From Planctomycetota bacterium (GTDB taxonomy: Bacteria; Planctomycetota; UBA1135; GCA-002686595), in contig JANQEJ010000196.1 in NCBI GenBank assembly GCA_028278425.1, positions 1-64,000 of the forward strand: DNA of 64,000 nt, given 5' to 3'. A model generated the notes under the pieces. The model was not told the origin of the DNA. It made no database searches and saw only the letters and a list, made by a program, of their open reading frames with translations. The translations under genes and the position numbers were made by a program. Shown here piece by piece: positions 53,673-62,616 of the stretch. Position 1 is the stretch's first letter. Every line of letters begins with the position of its first letter.

Positions 53673-55259
53673 CTAGAAGAGGATGTCGACCTCCTGGTGG
53701 TTGGTGTCAGGCAGGGGGAACGAACCGTCGAACGTGATGCCCTCGATCCAGAAGGTCACGCCCGGCGCCGACGGGATCGGGACGTTGAGCGTCGCCAGAC
53801 CCACGCTGTCGAGGTTCAGGGTCGCCAGGTGCAGGAGCGACGTCAGGTTGTTGCCGATCGCCAGCGAGAAGAAGCCCGGGACGACGCTCGGGATCTCGTC
53901 GAGCGAGGCAAACAGGAAGAACGTGTCGCTGGGCCCGCCGGCGGCCGTGACGTCGAGGCCCGCGAACGAGAAGACCGAGACGGGCTCGTCGCCGGTCCCG
54001 CCCTGGAGCGCCGGGGGATCGTTCGCCACGAACGTGATCGTCGTGGAGTCGGAGTCCGAGCCCTCCTTCACCGTCAGAGTCGCGTTGCCGAGCGCCGTCG
54101 CGTTCGGCGGATCCAGCGTGATCGTCGTGCTGCCGATGACGCTGTAGGGCGACGGGATGCCGGCCACCGGCACGCCGTTGATCTCGATCGTGGTCGTCGG
54201 CGAGAAGCCGGTCCCGGTGATCGTGACGAACTGGGAGGTGCCGACGTTCAGCGCGTCGATGGTGCTCGGCGTGACGCTCGTGATCGAGAGACCGCCCGGG
54301 CCGCCGCCGCCGCCGAGGTCGACGGGCCAACTGTTCGACAGCGACGAGTTACCGCTGGCGTTCTTCTGGACCATGATGTCGCCGTCGCCCGCGCCCGCGG
54401 GGATGGTGACGTTGATGACGCCGCCGGCGGAGCTCAAGCCGGCCACGACCACCTTCGGGTCGAGGCCGGTCGCGGTCGTGCTGCCGTTCGTGAACCAGAC
54501 CTGGTTGTTGCTGGCGCTGAACTGCGTGCCGGTGATGGTCACGAGGCTGCCGTTGACGCTCACGTTCGTGATCGTCGGCTTGGTACCCGACTTGGAGCCG
54601 TAGATGAACTGGACGCCGTTGATGTCGTCGGTCGCGATCGAGCGCTGGCTGACGCCCGTGCCGCTGATGAACGACGTCATCGTCGAGCCGGAGACCGTGG
54701 TGTGCCCGAGGCCGAGCGCGTGCCCGTACTCGTGGCAGGCCACGCCCTGGAGGTCGATCTGGTTGAAGGTCGGCGATTGGGGGCCGTCCTGCCAGATCCA
54801 CGACTCGTAGTACCGGATCCGCCAGCCGTTCGAGATCGGCGTCTCGGTGAAGGCGAGGACGCCGCCGCTGCCGCCGGAGAGCGCCGAGTGGATGTTGTTG
54901 TTGGTGGAGCCGACGCCGTTCGCCTCGCCCTGGAAGTTGGCGTCGAAGTTCGCGCCGCCGCTTCCGATAACGGCCTGCGAGGGGTCGCCGGTGCCGTCAC
55001 CGTGGATACCGCTGTTCCACTCGATGCACGCCTTCCAGATCGCCATGACCGCGCCCTGGTGGCCGGGGAACTGGTCGTCGGGGGTCTGGTTGTCGTTGGC
55101 GGTGGAGTCGGTGAAGTTGTTGAACGTGCGGAAGTCGCGCTGGCCCGTGCCGAGGCTTCCACCGATGGTGCTGAAGCCGTGGGAGTCGGGGGCGGGAGCG
55201 AGGAGCATGCCCGCGGCGCCGAGCGCGAGGGAGGGGAGGACGATGGTCTTGAATTTCAT
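53673..55259 (-). CDS. Matrixin-type secreted metalloprotease B
   Basis: This 528-residue protein starts at ATG 55259. After a signal peptide come 'GFSTIGGSLGTGQRDFRTFN' and 'FPGHQGAVMAIWKACIEWNS', and the zinc site HEYGHALGLGH at 176-186. Then two IPT/TIG domains ('KPTITNVSVNGSLVTITGTQ', 'LSITSVTPSTIDALNVGT') and the C-terminal domain ending 'NHQEVDILF'. Partner gene B ends 18 nt upstream and a strong hairpin follows its stop, so the pair forms one transcription unit. I see no anchor and no cysteine-switch propeptide. Confidence 0.93.
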   Translation of the reverse strand: MKFKTIVLPSLALGAAGMLLAPAPDSHGFSTIGGSLGTGQRDFRTFNNFTDSTANDNQTPDDQFPGHQGAVMAIWKACIEWNSGIHGDGTGDPSQAVIGSGGANFDANFQGEANGVGSTNNNIHSALSGGSGGVLAFTETPISNGWRIRYYESWIWQDGPQSPTFNQIDLQGVACHEYGHALGLGHTTVSGSTMTSFISGTGVSQRSIATDDINGVQFIYGSKSGTKPTITNVSVNGSLVTITGTQFSASNNQVWFTNGSTTATGLDPKVVVAGLSSAGGVINVTIPAGAGDGDIMVQKNASGNSSLSNSWPVDLGGGGGPGGLSITSVTPSTIDALNVGTSQFVTITGTGFSPTTTIEINGVPVAGIPSPYSVIGSTTITLDPPNATALGNATLTVKEGSDSDSTTITFVANDPPALQGGTGDEPVSVFSFAGLDVTAAGGPSDTFFLFASLDEIPSVVPGFFSLAIGNNLTSLLHLATLNLDSVGLATLNVPIPSAPGVTFWIEGITFDGSFPLPDTNHQEVDILF

Positions 55260-55277
55260 GGCTGTTTCCTCCCTGGA

Positions 55278-55823
55278 CTACTTGCCCTCGACTTTGATGG
55301 CCGTGATGGCCGCGTCGAGGCTCGCAAGGCTGCGGTTGGTGTCGATGGCGTAGCCCTCGCCCTGGCCGAGCACGACCGTTCCGGTCGGGCCGTCCACGGT
55401 GCGGAAGAGGCCGCCGTGAGAGGCGTACAGCGCGTTCGCGGCGACGTCGCCGCCGAGGTTGTCGCTCCACTTGTAGAAGGCGACGACCTTGTTGCCGACC
55501 TTGGCGTCGTCGTCGGACGGAGCCTCGGAGTTGTAGACGCCTTCCTGTTCGTTAATGAAGCCGCCGGGGTACGTCACGTCCACGGTCATGGGCGTGCCGT
55601 CAACGAGCGAGTAGCCATCAAGCGTGAGCGTGGTGAAGTAGAGCTCCGGACCGTCGACCGGGTGGTCGACGCGGAACACCGTCTTCCCGGTGATCTCGGC
55701 GTACACGGAGTTGTCGGTCTTGGCGACCATTTGATCGAGGTTCAGCTTCTCGATCTGCGCGCCGCCGAGCGCCGCCACCGCCGCGACGGCTAGCGCCGAC
55801 AGGACGAGGGACTGCTTTCTCAT
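55278..55823 (-). CDS. Matrixin-associated secreted protein B
   Basis: This 181-residue protein starts at ATG 55823 after AGGAAGG. Signal MRKQSLVLSALAVAAVAALG. The mature protein starts 'AQIEKLNLDQMVAKTDNSVY' and keeps the blocks 'YPGGFINEQEGVYNSEAPSD', 'AFYKWSDNLGGDVAANALYA' and 'SHGGLFRTVDGPTGTVVLGQ'. It is clearly more similar to partner C than to partner A. It directly precedes protease B. Secreted, unknown function, no catalytic residues recognised. Confidence 0.85.
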   Translation of the reverse strand: MRKQSLVLSALAVAAVAALGGAQIEKLNLDQMVAKTDNSVYAEITGKTVFRVDHPVDGPELYFTTLTLDGYSLVDGTPMTVDVTYPGGFINEQEGVYNSEAPSDDDAKVGNKVVAFYKWSDNLGGDVAANALYASHGGLFRTVDGPTGTVVLGQGEGYAIDTNRSLASLDAAITAIKVEGK

Positions 55824-56164
55824 GGGTCTGAAAATCCTTCCTGGTGGTTGGCTGCGGTTCGGCCCCCATCCGACGGCTGGAACGTCCTCGAATCCGGTCG
55901 GAGCTGGCCGGTGGATGGGCGGGACGGCCCGGGAAAGGGGGGGATGGAGGCCTACGGCCGTGCCCGGGGGAGCGCCCGGCGACCGTACACTCGGGCATTA
56001 GAAGGTAAGGAGCGACGGATAGGTTCCCTCGCATCCGATTTTCGGGGGCGGGGCCGGCCTGGACAAACGAAGCCCATACAGTCGACCCGGGGTCCCTCTC
56101 CGACGTACGGAGGCGCAGGAACCCAAACCTACCTCGCTTCCCGGCCCCTCCAGGGGGCTTCCGC
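55824..56164. other. 341-bp intergenic region between units A and B
   Basis: I find no gene here. Just after the protease A stop there is a short perfect hairpin, GCCCC-TCCAG-GGGGC (56144-56158), too small to call a terminator with confidence. The rest has no clear promoter or repeat, though the promoter for unit B should lie here. Confidence 0.5.
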
Positions 56165-57757
56165 TCAGAAGTAGAAGGTGCCGGTGGCCACGTTGCTCGT
56201 GGCGTAGGGGGGGCCCACGGCGGGGTCGAGGACCGCGGCCTGGAGGTGGATCTGGGTCCCGAAGGGCAGGCCGGGGGCGAGCGGAACGTCGAAACCGATC
56301 CAGGCGTGGGTCGGCACGGGACCCCCGCCGAGCAGCACGACCGAGGTCCCGCCCCCGATGTCGGCGGAGAGCACGCCGGGGATCACGGTCGGGGCGAGCA
56401 GGAGCGAGCCCGCGAGGTAAAGGCGGTGTCCCTCGGGGGCGCCGGCGGCGATCTTCATTCCGCTCGCGGAGAAGAGGAACGGGCTGTCCAGCGCGACGAC
56501 GGGCGGATCGTTGGCGACGACGTTGACCGCGCCGGGAGCCGAGGTGCCGAAGGCGTTGGTCAGCTCGAGCGGGAGCGCTCCCACCGCGTTCTGGAGCGGA
56601 ACGTCCACCGTCACCGACGTGTCGTCCAGCACGTTGACGAGCAGCGGGTCCACGACGACCCCGTCGATCCGCGTCTCCGTCAGGCCGGCGAAGCCGGTCC
56701 CGGTGATCGTGATCACGTTGGATCCGACGGCGACCGCGGCGACGCTGCTCGGCGACACCCCGCTGATCGTCGGCGGGCCGTACGGCGAGCCCTGGCCCTG
56801 CGGGTCGAGCGGCCAGGCGTTGGAGAGCGCCGCGTGCCCCGTCCCGGCGATCTTGACCAGGACGTCGCCCGGACCGGCCTCGGCGGGCAGCGCGACGATG
56901 ATCAGGGATCCGTTCTGGCTCGAGGCGATGCCGGTGACCTTCACGATCGGGTCGGCCTCCGGCGCCGTCGGCGCGGCGTTGGTGAACCACACCTCGTTGC
57001 CGACGGCCGAGAAGTTCACGCCGGAGATCGTGGCGGTGCCCGCCGCGGAGTCGACCACGACCTGGGTGATGCGCGGCTTGGTCGCGCTCTTGATGCCGTA
57101 GATCGCCTGCACGCCGGCGGCGTCGTCCGGCTCGATCGAACGCTGCGCCACGCCGGCGCCGCTGACCGTCGGGTACATCGTCGCGCCGACGACGCCGGAG
57201 TGCCCCAGCCCGAGCGCGTGCCCGTACTCGTGCGTCGCGACCCCCTGCAGGTCCATCGCGCCGGACTCCGGGTCCCCCGGCCCGTCGTCCCAGGTCCACG
57301 AGTCGTAGTAGCGGATCCGCCAGCCGTTCGCGATCGGCGTCTCGCAGTAGGCGAGCACCCCGCCGTTCTGCCCGCCGATCGCGGAGTGGACGTTGTCGTT
57401 GATCCCGCCGATCCCGGTCGCGTTGCTCTGCCAGACCGCGTCGAAGTTCGCGCCGCCGGAGCCCAGGTCGCCGAGTTGGTGCGGGTCGCCCTGCCCGTCG
57501 CCGTGCAGCTCGCTGCCCCATTCGACGGTCGCCTTCCAGATCGCGAGCTCGGCGCCGGTGTGGCCGGGGAAGCTCGGTTCCGGGGCCGCGTTGTCGTTCG
57601 CCTGCGGGTCGGCGAAGTTGTCGTAGACGCGCACGTCGCGCTGCGTCAGGCCGAGCGCGCCGCCGATGGTCGAGAACCCGGGCGCCGGCGCCGGCGCCAC
57701 CAACCAGGCGCCCGCGCCGACGGCGAGCGCGGCGGGAAGGAGCCGGAGGATCTTCAC
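56165..57757 (-). CDS. Matrixin-type secreted metalloprotease A
   Basis: This 530-residue protein starts at GTG 57757, one base after the stop of partner A. Signal MKILRLLPAALAVGAGAWLV, then 'GFSTIGGALGLTQRDVRVYD', 'FPGHTGAELAIWKATVEWGS', and the zinc site HEYGHALGLGH at 176-186 ('LQGVATHEYGHALGLGHSGV'). Two IPT/TIG domains follow ('KPRITQVVVDSAAGTATISG', 'PPTISGVSPSSVAAVAVG'). The C-terminal domain ends 'SNVATGTFYF', resembling protease D. Exported zinc metalloprotease; substrate unknown. Confidence 0.93.
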   Translation of the reverse strand: MKILRLLPAALAVGAGAWLVAPAPAPGFSTIGGALGLTQRDVRVYDNFADPQANDNAAPEPSFPGHTGAELAIWKATVEWGSELHGDGQGDPHQLGDLGSGGANFDAVWQSNATGIGGINDNVHSAIGGQNGGVLAYCETPIANGWRIRYYDSWTWDDGPGDPESGAMDLQGVATHEYGHALGLGHSGVVGATMYPTVSGAGVAQRSIEPDDAAGVQAIYGIKSATKPRITQVVVDSAAGTATISGVNFSAVGNEVWFTNAAPTAPEADPIVKVTGIASSQNGSLIIVALPAEAGPGDVLVKIAGTGHAALSNAWPLDPQGQGSPYGPPTISGVSPSSVAAVAVGSNVITITGTGFAGLTETRIDGVVVDPLLVNVLDDTSVTVDVPLQNAVGALPLELTNAFGTSAPGAVNVVANDPPVVALDSPFLFSASGMKIAAGAPEGHRLYLAGSLLLAPTVIPGVLSADIGGGTSVVLLGGGPVPTHAWIGFDVPLAPGLPFGTQIHLQAAVLDPAVGPPYATSNVATGTFYF

Positions 57758-57758
57758 G

Positions 57759-58307
57759 TCAGCGGTTCTCCCGCTCGCGGATGCGCGACACGGCCGTTTC
57801 GAGGCTCGCGGTGCTGACGTTGTTCGCGACGGCGAAGCTCGCGCCCCGCCCCAGCGCCACCGTCCCGAGCGGGCCGTCGACCGTGCGGAAGAGGCCGCCG
57901 TGCGCCGCGTAGAGCGCGTTGCCGGAGAAGCCGCCGCCCATGTTCTCCATCCACTTGTAGAAGACGACGGCCCGCGCTCCGATCCGCGTGTCGTCCGCGG
58001 AGGGCGCCTCGGAGTTGTACACGCCCTGCTCGTCGTCGATGAACCCGCCCTGGAAGTGGACGTCCACGCGGATCGGCACGCGGTCCCGCAGCGAGTAGCC
58101 CTCGATCGTGAGCCGCGTGAAGTAGAGCCGGTCCGCGCTTCCAGCCTCGTCGATCGCGAACACGTGGCGCGCGACGATCTCCCCGAGCACCGCGTTGTCG
58201 CAGCGCTTGACCATCGTCTCGAGGTCGAGCCGCTCGATCCGGGCGTGCGCCCCGGGCGTGGTGAAGAGAACGAGGAGGAGGGCGACGAGGGCGGGAAGTT
58301 TTTTCAT
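57759..58307 (-). CDS. Matrixin-associated secreted protein A
   Basis: This 182-residue protein starts at ATG 58307. Signal MKKLPALVALLLVLFTTPGAHA. The mature part begins 'RIERLDLETMVKRCDNAVLG' and shares 'GGFIDDEQGVYNSEAPSADD', 'VFYKWMENMGGGFSGNALYA' and 'AHGGLFRTVDGPLGTVALGR' with partners B and C. It is the most divergent of the three and first in transcription order. Its stop is 1 nt before protease A, suggesting equal amounts of both proteins are needed. Confidence 0.85.
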   Translation of the reverse strand: MKKLPALVALLLVLFTTPGAHARIERLDLETMVKRCDNAVLGEIVARHVFAIDEAGSADRLYFTRLTIEGYSLRDRVPIRVDVHFQGGFIDDEQGVYNSEAPSADDTRIGARAVVFYKWMENMGGGFSGNALYAAHGGLFRTVDGPLGTVALGRGASFAVANNVSTASLETAVSRIRERENR

Positions 58308-58382
58308 GGCGCTCGGGCGTGGGACCGCGTCCGGAATATCGGATCGAGGCCGCGCGCCACCCGAAGCAAACCGCCGCTTAGA

Positions 58383-60956
58383 TCAGTCGTGGTCGTGATC
58401 GTGGGCGCCCGGGACCGGCGGCCCGATGGCCTCGCGCGCGCCGGGGCCGTGCTCGATCAGCTCGATGAGCTCCTCGTCCTCGGGATGGCGCTTGAGCGCC
58501 GCCTCGAGGATCGCGCGCCCCGCCTCGTCGCCGGCGCGCAGGAGCGCCGCGCCCAGGCGCTTCGCCACGTCGAGGCGGTCGGGTTGGATGCCGTCGGCGC
58601 GTCGCAGGAGCTCGATTTCGCGCGCGTCGTCGCCGGCGCGACCGCTCCACTCCGCGGCGTCGAGGAGCAGGGCGATGTCGTAGGGCGCGGACTCCAGCGC
58701 GCGCCCGTACCAGTCGGCTGCCTCCGACGGCATCCCGAACTCCCGGTAGGCGGTCGCCACGGCGCGCTCGAGCGTCGGCCACGGACCGTGGGACTCCGCG
58801 ACGGGCTGGACGAACGTCAGGACCTTGTCCGGCATGCGCTTGCCGGTGAGAACCTCGGCGAGGCCTTCCCACCAACCGCGCGCGAAGGCGTCGGGCGCGG
58901 CCGCGTCCGCGGCGCGCGCGAAGGCCTCCAGCGCTTCGTCGTCGAGCTCCATCCGCTGCGCGGGCGTCTCGAAGGGCGAGCTGGGCCGCTGCGCGGCGGC
59001 GTGCAGCGCCAGCCCGGCGCAGAGGTCCGCCAGCGCTCCGCCTTCGTTGGCCGCCGCGATCCGCGCGATGACGTCGCGCTTCTGGCGGTCGGCCCGCATC
59101 AGCGCGCGCGTGCGAACGAAGGACAGCGCGCCCTGGCGCCACGCCGGCGGGCCGGGGTCGACGATCGCGGGCGCGTCCTTCTCCCGCTCCGTCGCGTCGC
59201 CCAGCACCATCCCGACGTTGAGGTCGTCCATGCCGCGCGAGCAGAGGATCGCGCGGTCGCCCAGGTCGCGGTTCGCGATCGGCGATGCCGCGTCGAGCCA
59301 CACGACCGCGGTGGTTCCATCGGGAACGTCGAGCGTCGCGGTCGCCGGCGCGGGCGCCGCCGCCCAGGGCATGTTGGCCGCGCTCTTGGGCAGGACCACG
59401 GGACCGTGGGCGGGCGGGACGATGACGAGGTCGTAGCTCCCGTCCTCCAGCCTTCGCCGCGCCTCCGCGGGCGCGAGCAGGGTCCCCGGCGGTTCCCCCT
59501 GCCCCTGGAACAGGAAGTCGTCGATCGGCTTCGCGTGGGAGTGCCAGGGCACCGTGCGGTCGAGACGGATCTCGCCCAGCGTGTCGAACGTGAACGCGCG
59601 CGCCGGCGTCATCTGGCCGACGAAGAGCACGCGCGCCGCGTCGCTCGCCCGCAGGTCGTGTCCGAGGAGGGCCCACGCGAACCGGATGCGGTCCGCGTCC
59701 TGGTCTTCCTCGATGCCGAGCGGCGTCACGCGCCGCCGGTCGACGGTAACGACCCGCGCACCGCCGCGGGCCGGTTCGACGGTCAACATGCCGTGGCGCG
59801 AGTGCAGCACGAGCTCGGGCTCGGCGGGCAGCCGCTGCCACGGGGCGAAGACCCAAAGTCCCCGGCGCGGCGGGGCGAAGACGAGGAGCGCGGCCAGGAG
59901 CGCCGCGCCGATCGCGGCGAGACGCGTGCGGCCGCTCGTGCCGAAGAAGGCTGCCACCGCCGCCCCCGCGGCGGCGATCCAGGTGGCGTGGGTGACGCGC
60001 TCCCAGGTCCAGGGGCCGGCCTCGCCGCGCGCGATCTGCCCGTAGCTCAAGGGGCTCATCGCGCGCATCTCGACGAACCACGGCCAAAGCGCGGTTCCGG
60101 CCGCGGCGCCGAGCAGGACGCAGGAGAGGCGCCGCCGGTGCCGCGCCCCGGCGAGCGCCGTCCCGGCCACGAAGCCGGGCACGACGAGGACCGCGCCGCC
60201 GATCAGCGCCAGGTACCGGAGCGTTCCGACGAGCCCCAGGTCCAGGCCGAAGCGGCGGACGTACGCGTCGAGCGCGCCCGGATCGAGCAGGCCGTGAAGG
60301 ATCTCAACCCCGGCGAGCGCGGCGACCGCGGCGAGCGCGAGCCCGCCGGCGAGCACCGCGGGCGCCCGGTCGCCCTTGGCGAGCGGCGCTCCGAAGGCCA
60401 CCGCTCCGACGGTGAGGAGCGCGAGGAAGACCAGCCCGAGCACCGTGTCGTCCTCCGGCTGCATCATCCCGAGGTGCCGCAGGTGGTACGCGAGGCACAG
60501 GAGCGCGAGCGTGGCCCCGGCCGCCGCGGCGCCGAGGCCCAGGCGCTCGATCGGGTTCGGCGCCTCGCCTTCGCCCTCGCCGCCGCGCCCGGGTCGGGAC
60601 ACCGCGAAGTAAGCGCCGGCCGTCAGGATCACGACGGTCGCGCCGAAGCCCAGCCGCGACTCGGGCTCCCACAGCGTCTTCAGCAAGAGCCCGTGCAGGC
60701 CGAAGCCCGCGGTGACCGCGGCGAGCAGCCACCCGACGGAAACGCCGCTGCCTTCCGTGACCTTCGCGACGCGGCCCATGACCGCGGCGAAGAGCAGGAG
60801 CCCGGCCGCACGGAAGAATGCCGCGGTCGTCCCGTCGACGGCCGGCACGTGCGTCACGTCCAGTCCGGTCGGCGCGCGCATCGCCGACAAGAGCACCCCG
60901 CCGAGCAGACCGGCGGCGATCAGTCGAAGGAGGGGCCGTCCCAAAACGGCGGACAC
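58383..60956 (-). CDS. Large membrane protein with possible spermidine-synthase-like domain and TPR tail
   Basis: This 857-residue protein starts at GTG 60956. About ten membrane segments cover residues ~8-360. The middle ('ARVVTVDRRRVTPLGIEEDQ', 'ARVLFVGQMTPARAFTFDTL', 'EARRRLEDGSYDLVIVPPAH') resembles the membrane-fused spermidine-synthase-like fold, but the usual GxGxG SAM motif is not clear, so catalysis is doubtful. TPR-like helices follow ('AADWYGRALESAPYDIALLL'). It ends in HDHDHD, a possible metal-binding tail. I do not recognise the function. The ExbD gene ends 36 nt upstream on the same strand. Confidence 0.7.
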   Translation of the reverse strand: MSAVLGRPLLRLIAAGLLGGVLLSAMRAPTGLDVTHVPAVDGTTAAFFRAAGLLLFAAVMGRVAKVTEGSGVSVGWLLAAVTAGFGLHGLLLKTLWEPESRLGFGATVVILTAGAYFAVSRPGRGGEGEGEAPNPIERLGLGAAAAGATLALLCLAYHLRHLGMMQPEDDTVLGLVFLALLTVGAVAFGAPLAKGDRAPAVLAGGLALAAVAALAGVEILHGLLDPGALDAYVRRFGLDLGLVGTLRYLALIGGAVLVVPGFVAGTALAGARHRRRLSCVLLGAAAGTALWPWFVEMRAMSPLSYGQIARGEAGPWTWERVTHATWIAAAGAAVAAFFGTSGRTRLAAIGAALLAALLVFAPPRRGLWVFAPWQRLPAEPELVLHSRHGMLTVEPARGGARVVTVDRRRVTPLGIEEDQDADRIRFAWALLGHDLRASDAARVLFVGQMTPARAFTFDTLGEIRLDRTVPWHSHAKPIDDFLFQGQGEPPGTLLAPAEARRRLEDGSYDLVIVPPAHGPVVLPKSAANMPWAAAPAPATATLDVPDGTTAVVWLDAASPIANRDLGDRAILCSRGMDDLNVGMVLGDATEREKDAPAIVDPGPPAWRQGALSFVRTRALMRADRQKRDVIARIAAANEGGALADLCAGLALHAAAQRPSSPFETPAQRMELDDEALEAFARAADAAAPDAFARGWWEGLAEVLTGKRMPDKVLTFVQPVAESHGPWPTLERAVATAYREFGMPSEAADWYGRALESAPYDIALLLDAAEWSGRAGDDAREIELLRRADGIQPDRLDVAKRLGAALLRAGDEAGRAILEAALKRHPEDEELIELIEHGPGAREAIGPPVPGAHDHDHD

Positions 60957-60992
60957 GTTACACGAACCGCCGCCCTCTCCTCAGCAGGATCC

Positions 60993-61487
60993 CTAGTCCC
61001 GGGCGCCGACGAAGGTGACGTCCTCGAAGCCCGCCAGCGCGAGCGCGTCGAGCACGCCGACCACGTCGGCGTAGACCGTGCCGGGGCGCGCGTCCACCAG
61101 GGCGGGACGCTCGGGATCGCGCTCGCGCAGGAACTCGAGCCGGGCCTGGACGTCGCCGAGGTCGTCGTAGGTCCGCGGGCCGACCCGGTACTCGAGCATC
61201 CGTCCGACCAGCTCGAAATGACCCTCGCCGCTCCACGCGCGCGACGGCCGTGCCGCGTCGCGACGAGCGCCCTCGTCGCGCACGGCGACGACGACGCGGA
61301 TCTTCTCGACGAGCTCGTCGCCCGCGTTGAGCCCTTGGTCCTTCGGCAGGTACGCGGAGAGCTTGCCCTCGAGCGTCTTGAACTGAAGCGTGCAGAGGAA
61401 GAACACGAGGAGCAGGAACGTGACGTCGATCATCGGCGTCATCTCGAGCTTCTGCTCTTCCTCGGCGATCGCGCGAAGTCTCGACAT
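60993..61487 (-). CDS. ExbD/TolR-family biopolymer transport protein
   Basis: This 164-residue protein starts at ATG 61487. It has the hallmark N-terminus 'EMTPMIDVTFLLLVFFLCTL' with the proton-relay Asp 21 in one transmembrane helix, a periplasmic domain and 'RPALVDARPGTVYADVVGVL' near the end. It would work with ExbB/TolQ to use proton-motive force for outer-membrane energising. No exbB or tonB lies in this window. It is divergent from the mutY-like gene. Confidence 0.92.
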   Translation of the reverse strand: MSRLRAIAEEEQKLEMTPMIDVTFLLLVFFLCTLQFKTLEGKLSAYLPKDQGLNAGDELVEKIRVVVAVRDEGARRDAARPSRAWSGEGHFELVGRMLEYRVGPRTYDDLGDVQARLEFLRERDPERPALVDARPGTVYADVVGVLDALALAGFEDVTFVGARD

Positions 61488-61590
61488 CGGATCGCTCCTT
61501 GAAGCGGTTCGAACTCTCTATCCCCGTCCGGCGCGCGGTAACCGAATCCACGGCGCGCGCCGCGGCGGCCGCGAATACAATCCCGCCGCC

Positions 61591-62616
61591 TTGGACGCGC
61601 TCCTCGCCTGGTACACGAAGCACCGCCGCGACCTCCCGTGGCGGCGAACGCGCGACGCCTACGCGATCTGGATCAGCGAGGCGATGCTCCAGCAGACGCG
61701 CGTCGAGGCGGTCGTCCCGTACTTCGAGCGCTTCCTCGCGCGCTTCCCGACGATCCAGGCCCTGGCGGCCGCGAGCGAAGACGACGTCGTCGCCGCGTGG
61801 AGCGGGCTCGGCTACTACCGGCGCGCCCGCGCGCTGCGCGCGGCGGCGCAAGCGATCGTCGAGCGGCACGGCGGGCGCTTCCCCGACGCGAAGAAGGACG
61901 CGCTCGCCCTTCCCGGCGTCGGACCCTACACCGCGGGCGCCGTCCTCTCGATCGCCTACGGCCTGCGCGAGCCCGCGGTCGACGGCAACGTGGCGCGGGT
62001 CTACGCGCGCCGCTTCGGGTTGGAGGACCCGCTCGGCTCGGGCGAGCTCAACCGCAGGTTGTGGGAGCTCGCCGGCGAGCTCCTGCCGCCGGAAGACCCG
62101 GGCGCGTGGAACCAGGCGCTGATGGAGCTCGGCGCGACGGTGTGTACGCCGCGCTCGCCCCGCTGCCTCGCGTGTCCCTGGATGGAGACCTGCGACGCGC
62201 GCCGGACCGGCCGCGTCGAATCGCTGCCGGTTCCCGCGCGGAAGCGCGAACCGGTCGACGTCGTGCTCGAGGTCGCGCTCGTGAAGCGCGACGGCGAGAT
62301 CCTCCTGCAGCGGCGTCCGGCGCGCGGTCGGATGGCGCGCATGTGGGAGCTGCCGACGCGCGAGCTCGGCGACGTCGGGCTCTGGCCGCCGGAGTTCACG
62401 CTGCCGATCCGCGAAGGCGAGCCGCTGGACGAGATCGGCCATGGGATCACGCACCACCGGATCCGCGCGCGCGTCCGGACGGGGGAGCTCGCGCCGGGCG
62501 GGGAGGGCGAGGCGCTCTGGATTCGCCCCCTGGACGCGCAGGAGCTCGCGCTGACCGGGATGGCGCGCAAGATCCTCCGGCGGCTAGGATCGGCGGAGGA
62601 GCGCGAAGGCTTTTGA
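61591..62616 (+). CDS. mutY: A/G-specific adenine glycosylase
   Basis: This 341-residue enzyme is given from TTG 61591 (LDALLAWYTKHRRDLPWRRT). No ATG or GTG is close by; an ATG at 61390 would overlap exbD antisense, so the start is tentative. It shows 'WISEAMLQQTRVEAVVPYF' with the catalytic Glu, the helix-hairpin-helix 'LPGVGPYTAGAVLSIAYG', the catalytic Asp in 'AVDGNVARV', the [4Fe-4S] pattern C-x6-C-x2-C-x5-C ('CTPRSPRCLACPWMETC') and a NUDIX-like C-terminal half. It removes A opposite 8-oxoG. It overlaps the next gene by TTGA. Confidence 0.92.
   Translation: MDALLAWYTKHRRDLPWRRTRDAYAIWISEAMLQQTRVEAVVPYFERFLARFPTIQALAAASEDDVVAAWSGLGYYRRARALRAAAQAIVERHGGRFPDAKKDALALPGVGPYTAGAVLSIAYGLREPAVDGNVARVYARRFGLEDPLGSGELNRRLWELAGELLPPEDPGAWNQALMELGATVCTPRSPRCLACPWMETCDARRTGRVESLPVPARKREPVDVVLEVALVKRDGEILLQRRPARGRMARMWELPTRELGDVGLWPPEFTLPIREGEPLDEIGHGITHHRIRARVRTGELAPGGEGEALWIRPLDAQELALTGMARKILRRLGSAEEREGF

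Noticed and set aside
56144-56158. Terminator hairpin after protease A
   Set aside because: The stem is only 5 bp and no T run follows. It is kept as a note in the intergenic entry rather than called.
57666-61502. A 1278-codon open frame on the plus strand across the unit A genes and the large membrane protein
   Set aside because: It is the antisense shadow of four well-supported minus-strand genes, with no recognisable domain.
61390-61590. Longer MutY start at ATG 61390
   Set aside because: It would overlap the exbD gene antisense by about 100 bp, and the extra sequence (RKNTRSRNVTSIIGV) does not resemble MutY, which starts near LDALLAWY.
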